From positions 1 through 64,000 of the forward strand of contig NZ_FOLP01000025.1 of assembly GCF_900112425.1 (NCBI RefSeq): DNA of 64,000 bases, written 5' to 3'. Below the pieces are notes generated by a model, which made no database searches, was not told the origin of the DNA, and worked only from the letters and a program-made list of their open reading frames with translations. This document shows, piece after piece, positions 59,916 through 64,000 of this stretch. The DNA comes from Variovorax sp. OK212 (GTDB lineage: Bacteria > Pseudomonadota > Gammaproteobacteria > Burkholderiales > Burkholderiaceae_C). Positions within the stretch are counted from its first letter, which is position 1, and each line of letters begins with the position of its first letter. A program made the translations under genes and the position numbers.

Positions 59916-62033
59916 ATGCGCAACCCGAGCGAAGACAACGCGGTCGGCGCCACCCGCCCGATCTCCCGCCTGATCTGTCCGCGCAGCGTGGCCGTGATCG
60001 GGGCCTCGGCCGACATGGCCAAGACCTCGGGCCGGCCCGTGGCCTACCTGCAGAAGCACGGCTTCACCGGCGCGATCTACCCGGTGAACCCCAAGGCCGA
60101 CACCATCGGCGGCCTGCGCTGCTACCCCGGCATCGGCGCACTGCCCGAGGCGCCCGACGTCGCCATCGTGCTGCTGGGCGCCGAGCGCGCGCTGGGCGCG
60201 GTGCGCGAGCTGGCCGCGCGCGGCACGGCGGCGGCGATCGTGCTGGCGAGCGGCTACGCCGAGGCCGGTGCCGAGGGCCAGCGGCGCCAGCGCGCGCTGC
60301 TGGAGGCCGCGGGCGCGATGCGCCTGCTCGGACCCAACACCATCGGGCTGGTGAACCTCACCGACCGCATCACGCTGTCGGCCAGCGGTGCGCTGGAGGC
60401 CGACGACCTCGTGCCGGGCGGCATCGCGGTGGTGTCGCAAAGCGGCGGCATCCTGGGCTCGCTGCTGTCGCGCGGCGCGGCGCGCGGCATCGGGTTTTCC
60501 AAGTTGATCTCGACCAGCAACGAGGCCGACCTCGACCTGGCCGATTTCATCGATCACCTGGCCGACGACGAGGCCACGCGCGTGATTGCGCTCTACATGG
60601 AAGGCGTGCGCGACGTCGCCAGGTTCCGCGCCGCCGCGGCCAAGGCCGCGCGCGCGGGCAAGCCGCTGGTGGTGTTCAAGATCGGGCGCTCCGAGTCGGG
60701 TGCGCGGGCCGCGGCCTCGCACACCGGCGCACTGGCCGGCGCCGACCGCATGTACGACGCGCTGTTCCGCGAAGTGGGTGCGATCCGCGCGCGCGACTTC
60801 TCCGACCTGCTCGACCTGCCGGCCGCGCTGGCCACCGGCCGCCGGCTGGAAGGCCGCCGTGTCGCGATCCTCACCTCGACCGGCGGCGCCGGCACGCTGG
60901 TGGCCGACAGCCTGGGCGTGGCCGGTTTCGAAGCGCCGCCGCCCGACGCGGCCACGGCCGAGACGCTGCGCGCGCTGCAGGCCGACGGGCCCTCGGTGCT
61001 CGACCGCAACCCGATCGACGTGACGCTGGCCGGCCTGCAGCCCCAGCTGCTGCGCCGCGCGCTCACGGCGCTGCTCGACAGCCCGGGCTACGACGCGGTG
61101 GTGGTCATCGTCGGCTCGTCCGCGCTGGCCATGCCCGACCTGGTGGCCGATGCCATTCGCGACTGCCTGCCGGGCACGGCCAAGCCGGTGCTGGCCTATG
61201 TGAGCCCGCATGCGCCGGCCGTGGCCTCGCTGCTCAACCGGCGCGGCGTGCCGGCCTTCAGCGCGCCCGAGAGCTGCACCGTGGCGCTGCAGGGGCTGCT
61301 CGCACGGAGCGCGGCCGTGCAACACGCGACCGCCGATGCGGGGCCGCTCGTGCGGATCGACGACCTGCCCGCGGGCTCGCTCGACGAGGCCGAGGCCAAG
61401 TCGCTGTTCGCGCGCTTCGGCGTGCGGGGCGTGCGCGAGCTGAAGGCGGCCGATGCGCAGGAGGCCGCGCAGGCCGCGCGCACGCTGGGCGAGAAGGTGG
61501 TGCTGAAGATTCTTTCGCGCACCGTCACGCACAAGACCGAGGTTGGCGGCGTGGCCGTGGCCGTGCCCGCGGTGCAGGTGGCGCAGCGCGTGGCGCGCAT
61601 GCACGACGACGTGGCGGCCGCCACCGGCCACGCGCCCGAGGGCTACCTGGTGCAGGAGATGGTCGCGGGCGGCACCGAGATGATCCTGGGCCTGCACCGC
61701 GACGCGCTCGGCACCGCGCTGCTGGTGGGCATGGGCGGCGTGACGGCCGAACTCGTCGGCGACACCGTGCTGCGCATGGTGCCGCCGGGCGGCGCGCTGT
61801 CGCGCGGCGAAGCCGCTGCCATGCTGCGCGAACTCAAGACCTGGCCGCTGCTCGACGGCTACCGCGGCCAGCCCGCGGCCGATGTCGATGCGCTGGTCGA
61901 CGCGATGGTCGGTTTTGCGCGCATGGCCGGGCAGCTCGGCGCGCGGCTGGAGACGGCGGAGATCAACCCGCTGTTCGTGCTGCCGAAGGGGCAGGGCGTG
62001 CGCGCGGCGGACGGGGTCGCGGTGTTGAGCTGA
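59916..62033 (+). CDS. NDP-forming acyl-CoA synthetase (acetate-CoA ligase family)
   Basis: A 705-residue fused enzyme: a CoA-binding Rossmann domain (SVAVIGASADMAKTSGRPVA), succinyl-CoA-ligase-like domains with the phospho-His region ASHTGALAGADRMYDALF, and a C-terminal ATP-grasp (KVVLKILSRTVTHKTEVGGV, ETAEINPLFVLP). It would make acyl-CoA from a free acid with NTP and release NDP and phosphate. GAAGGAG sits 8 nt before the ATG. With the preceding receptor and hydratase it forms a small acid uptake-and-activation operon. The acid is not known. Confidence 0.92.
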   Translation: MRNPSEDNAVGATRPISRLICPRSVAVIGASADMAKTSGRPVAYLQKHGFTGAIYPVNPKADTIGGLRCYPGIGALPEAPDVAIVLLGAERALGAVRELAARGTAAAIVLASGYAEAGAEGQRRQRALLEAAGAMRLLGPNTIGLVNLTDRITLSASGALEADDLVPGGIAVVSQSGGILGSLLSRGAARGIGFSKLISTSNEADLDLADFIDHLADDEATRVIALYMEGVRDVARFRAAAAKAARAGKPLVVFKIGRSESGARAAASHTGALAGADRMYDALFREVGAIRARDFSDLLDLPAALATGRRLEGRRVAILTSTGGAGTLVADSLGVAGFEAPPPDAATAETLRALQADGPSVLDRNPIDVTLAGLQPQLLRRALTALLDSPGYDAVVVIVGSSALAMPDLVADAIRDCLPGTAKPVLAYVSPHAPAVASLLNRRGVPAFSAPESCTVALQGLLARSAAVQHATADAGPLVRIDDLPAGSLDEAEAKSLFARFGVRGVRELKAADAQEAAQAARTLGEKVVLKILSRTVTHKTEVGGVAVAVPAVQVAQRVARMHDDVAAATGHAPEGYLVQEMVAGGTEMILGLHRDALGTALLVGMGGVTAELVGDTVLRMVPPGGALSRGEAAAMLRELKTWPLLDGYRGQPAADVDALVDAMVGFARMAGQLGARLETAEINPLFVLPKGQGVRAADGVAVLS

Positions 62034-62085
62034 CCGAAGCATTCAGGCATCTCGCAGAGCATCGGCTGAGGGAGCACGCGCCACT

Positions 62086-62132
62086 TTGTACGTTCGCGTA
62101 TCAGGCATCGGGCCCGACACACGCACGTACAA
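62086..62132. repeat. Inverted repeat with TTGTACGT / ACGTACAA ends
   Basis: The outer 8 bp pair perfectly and 12 of the outer 14 match, enclosing about 19 bp. It lies in the 215-bp gap after the synthetase gene, otherwise empty, and could be a hairpin or a small dispersed intergenic element. Confidence 0.55.
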
Positions 62133-62248
62133 GACGGCGCCGGTTCGACACACCGTGGATACGTGCGGCGCATTCAATCGATGGCACCGGACGGGCCGAC
62201 CGCGCGCATCCGGCCCACCCGCATGTTGAAACCCAAAAGGATGCTTGA

Positions 62249-62641
62249 ATGAAAACGACGACCCGACGCTTCGCAATGGCCCTGCTGGTCGCCGCGGGCG
62301 GCCTGGCCCAGGCGCAGCAACCGGACATCGGCCGCACCGAGGTGGCACGGCACGACATCGGCGCGCCCTGACGCGAAGCCCTCCAGGTGCGGGTCGACTT
62401 CGGTCCGGGCGCCGGCTTCGGCCAGCACACGCACCCCGGCGAAGAAATCGCCTACGTGCTGGAAGGCACGCTCGAATACCAGTTCGCGGGCAAGCCGCCG
62501 GTCACGCTCAAGGCGGGCGAGGCGCTGTTCATTCCGGCGGGAACGCCACACTCGGCGAAGAACGTGGGCAGCGGCAAGGCGTCGGAGCTCGCGACCTACA
62601 TCGTCGAAAAAGGCAAGCAGCTCGTCGTGTTGACGAAGTGA
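62249..62641 (+). pseudogene. Periplasmic cupin protein gene with an in-frame TGA
   Basis: The frame starts at an ATG with a signal peptide (RRFAMALLVAAGGLAQAQQP), reaches GAP at codon 40, meets TGA at 62369-62371, then runs on intact as REALQVRVDFGPGAGFGQHT, HPGEEIAYVLEGTLEYQF and TLKAGEALFIPAGTPHSAKN to a normal stop. Homologous cupins typically have Gly here, so a GGA-to-TGA change is the simplest cause. The C-terminal 84 residues could still be made from a GTG at 62387 but would lack export. Sequencing error is the other possibility. Confidence 0.75.
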
Positions 62642-62727
62642 GCGGCTGCTGAAGCCATTGCGTGGCGGCTGCGCCCGGGTTGCGCTGCCGGCGGCTAGAG
62701 TCGCCAGCAGCAACCCGAGGAGGCGCC

Positions 62728-63264
62728 ATGAACATCGGCCCGTTCGACGAGAGCCTGGAGCACCGCAATATCCTGCCCTACGACCCCGCGTACGCCGAGG
62801 TGTTCGCGCGGGTACAGCGCCACGTTCAGCAGCGCCTTGGCGGCGTCGAGCTCGTTCACATCGGCAGCACGGCAATCGTCGGCCTGCGGGGCAAGCCGAT
62901 GGTGGACATCGCGGCCCTCACGCCGCGTGACGACCTGCGCGCTGCGCAAGCGGAATTCGAAGCACTCGGCTTTCACCGGCGCCCCGTGTGGGTCGACAAG
63001 GACGAGAAGCCCTACGTCTGCGCCAGCGTGCGGCACGGCGGGCGCCGGTTCAACCTCAACCTGCACATCTGCCATCGCGGCGATCCGGTGCACAAGGACT
63101 CGCTGGCGTTCATGGACATCCTCGAGCGGCGGCCCGACCTGCGCAGGAAGTACGAGCAGGCGAAGGACCGCGCGCACGCGATCGACCCGGTCAACCCGGA
63201 GGTCTACAACCGCGAGAAGGAAGCGGTGATCCGCGAGATCCATGCGTTGATCGATGCGCCTTAG
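62728..63264 (+). CDS. GrpB-family protein (UPF0157 nucleotidyltransferase-like)
   Basis: A 178-residue protein with the family core PYDPAYAEVFARVQRHVQQR, VELVHIGSTAIVGLRGKPMV, DIAAL and FNLNLHICHRGDPVHKDSLA. GrpB resembles nucleotidyltransferase folds: GST with a downstream D-I-A pair is visible. Its cellular function is not settled. The start follows CGAGGAGGCGCC, an excellent ribosome site, and lies 87 bp after the broken cupin gene. Confidence 0.92.
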   Translation: MNIGPFDESLEHRNILPYDPAYAEVFARVQRHVQQRLGGVELVHIGSTAIVGLRGKPMVDIAALTPRDDLRAAQAEFEALGFHRRPVWVDKDEKPYVCASVRHGGRRFNLNLHICHRGDPVHKDSLAFMDILERRPDLRRKYEQAKDRAHAIDPVNPEVYNREKEAVIREIHALIDAP

Positions 63265-63344
63265 CCCGGGCACCGGCTTGGCATGCCGGCCCTCGGGGCT
63301 TCTGGAAACCCAGCTTGACGGGCGCGAAAGCCTTCCAGATACTC

Positions 63345-63356
63345 AACCGCATGGTT
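63345..63356. promoter_or_regulatory. AACC-GCAT-GGTT inverted repeat over the ArsR start codon
   Basis: A short symmetric site, extending to TCAACC/GGTTCA with one mismatch, that spans the start codon of the ArsR gene. It is positioned for autoregulation or for a start-proximal hairpin. Confidence 0.4.
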
Positions 63357-63863
63357 CACCCAAGCGCCCCAGCCAGCCAGACCGAGCCCACGCTCCAGCC
63401 TGAGACCGAGCCCGGTATCAAGCCCGACACCGCGACCCTCGACGCCATCTTCGCCGCGCTGTCCGATTCCACGCGGCGCACCGTGCTCGAGACCCTGGGC
63501 GAGCGCAGCCTCAGCGTGACCGAGCTCGCGGAGCCGCACGGCATGTCGCTCACCGGTTTCATGAAGCACCTGCGGGTGCTGGAAGACGCCGGCCTGATCT
63601 CTCGCACGAAAGCGGGCCGCATCGTGCGCTGTGAGCTGTCGCCCCGGCCCATGCAGGAGGCCGCCGTGTGGTTGTCGCGTTACGAGAAATTCTGGACCGG
63701 GCGCCTCGATGCACTGGCGCGCTTTCTCTACCAGCAGGAGCAGACCGAATGGCGAAACCTTCCCCCGGAGGCACCACCGAGCGCCCCTCGCTCACCCTCC
63801 GCAGGCACTACCGCGTCAGCCCCGAAAAAGTCTGGCGCGCGTGGACCGACCCGCAAGCGCTGA
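63351..63863 (+). CDS. ArsR-family regulator of an SRPBCC gene
   Basis: A 170-residue winged-helix regulator: ATLDAIFAALSDSTRRTVLE, RSLSVTELAEPHGMSLTGFM and KHLRVLEDAGLISRTKAGRI are the HTH and wing. It lacks the metal-binding CxC motif of ArsR sensors, as usual for the group paired with AHSA1/SRPBCC proteins. An acidic/Pro-rich N-terminal tail precedes the domain. The C-terminus runs 115 bp into the next gene, so the pair is tightly coupled. Confidence 0.88.
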   Translation: MVHPSAPASQTEPTLQPETEPGIKPDTATLDAIFAALSDSTRRTVLETLGERSLSVTELAEPHGMSLTGFMKHLRVLEDAGLISRTKAGRIVRCELSPRPMQEAAVWLSRYEKFWTGRLDALARFLYQQEQTEWRNLPPEAPPSAPRSPSAGTTASAPKKSGARGPTRKR

Positions 63864-64000
63864 AGCTCTGGTTCGGCCCCGAGGAAATCGTCTCCGTCCC
63901 CATTGCCGAGGTCGACCTGCGCGTGGGCGGGCGCTTTCGCGTGGCCATGCTGGCGGCCGACGGCGAAACGCACGACGTGAGCGGCACCTACCTGGAGGTG
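63749..64000 (+). CDS. SRPBCC/AHSA1-domain protein (3' end outside window)
   Basis: The first 84 residues of a START-like ligand-binding protein: LTLRRHYRVSPEKVWRAWTD, PQALKLWFGPEE and VDLRVGGRFRVAML are the expected opening strands of the AHSA1 family. The ATG follows AGGAGCAGACCGA and overlaps the ArsR gene in another frame. Members often modulate stress or hydrophobic ligands under control of the neighbouring ArsR protein. The protein is cut by the window end. Confidence 0.9.
   Translation, partial: MAKPSPGGTTERPSLTLRRHYRVSPEKVWRAWTDPQALKLWFGPEEIVSVPIAEVDLRVGGRFRVAMLAADGETHDVSGTYLEV

Noticed and set aside
1..64000. CRISPR arrays, rRNA and tRNA genes
   Set aside because: No regularly spaced short direct repeats and no cloverleaf or rRNA-like sequence were noticed by eye.

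Overview
The window is high-GC, densely packed bacterial DNA. The gene content (Bug/TctC-type solute receptors, ESPR-type autotransporters, a MASE2 kinase pair, many acyl-CoA enzymes) fits a beta-proteobacterium of the Comamonadaceae, most likely Variovorax or a close relative. That is an inference from gene families and order; no rRNA marker is present, and I see no tRNA gene or CRISPR array.

Layout. 1-4500: end of etfA, an acyl-CoA dehydrogenase, a nitronate monooxygenase and a membrane acyltransferase. 4657-11052: a complete cytochrome bd module, cydD-cydC-cydA-cydB-cydX, headed by an FNR-like box and an 18-bp palindrome and followed by a convergent GbsR/MarR-type regulator. 11942-18022: a 2026-residue autotransporter. 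17988-24570: an AraC regulator divergent from a beta-oxidation operon (acyl-CoA synthetase, SCPx-type thiolase, two MaoC half-hydratases, SDR, enoyl-CoA hydratase). 24687-26860: an eroded accessory patch with two orphan proteins, an IS30 transposase remnant, a truncated gene tail and the frameshifted tail of a third autotransporter. 26857-33408: a tight operon of two MASE2 histidine kinases, a response regulator, an RsbW-like ATPase, a STAS protein, a patatin phospholipase and a REC-PP2C phosphatase, then a GNAT gene. 33445-43231: a 2490-residue autotransporter, a Bug receptor and a divergent LacI-type regulator; matching palindromes precede the regulator/receptor pair and the autotransporter. 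43344-46449: a small interrupted ORF, an M50 protease with a DUF2167 partner, and a PiuC-type dioxygenase. 46470-48791: a TonB-dependent siderophore receptor with a Fur-like site. 49102-55508: a four-gene MoxR / vWA-like / beta-propeller system resembling the predicted MoxR-vWA-bpX ternary conflict systems. 55514-64000: cupin, proline iminopeptidase, IclR regulator divergent from a second Bug receptor with an enoyl-CoA hydratase and NDP-forming acyl-CoA synthetase, a cupin gene broken by an in-frame TGA, a GrpB-family protein, and an ArsR/SRPBCC pair cut by the window edge.

How parts may work together. The bd operon carries its own CydDC assembly exporter and CydX. The AraC-linked operon could activate, hydrate, oxidise and cleave one acyl substrate class. 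The signalling operon joins phosphorelay and partner-switching parts and starts only 36 bp after the giant autotransporter. The poorly characterised modules most worth attention are the MoxR-propeller system and the LacI-palindrome/autotransporter/signalling block.
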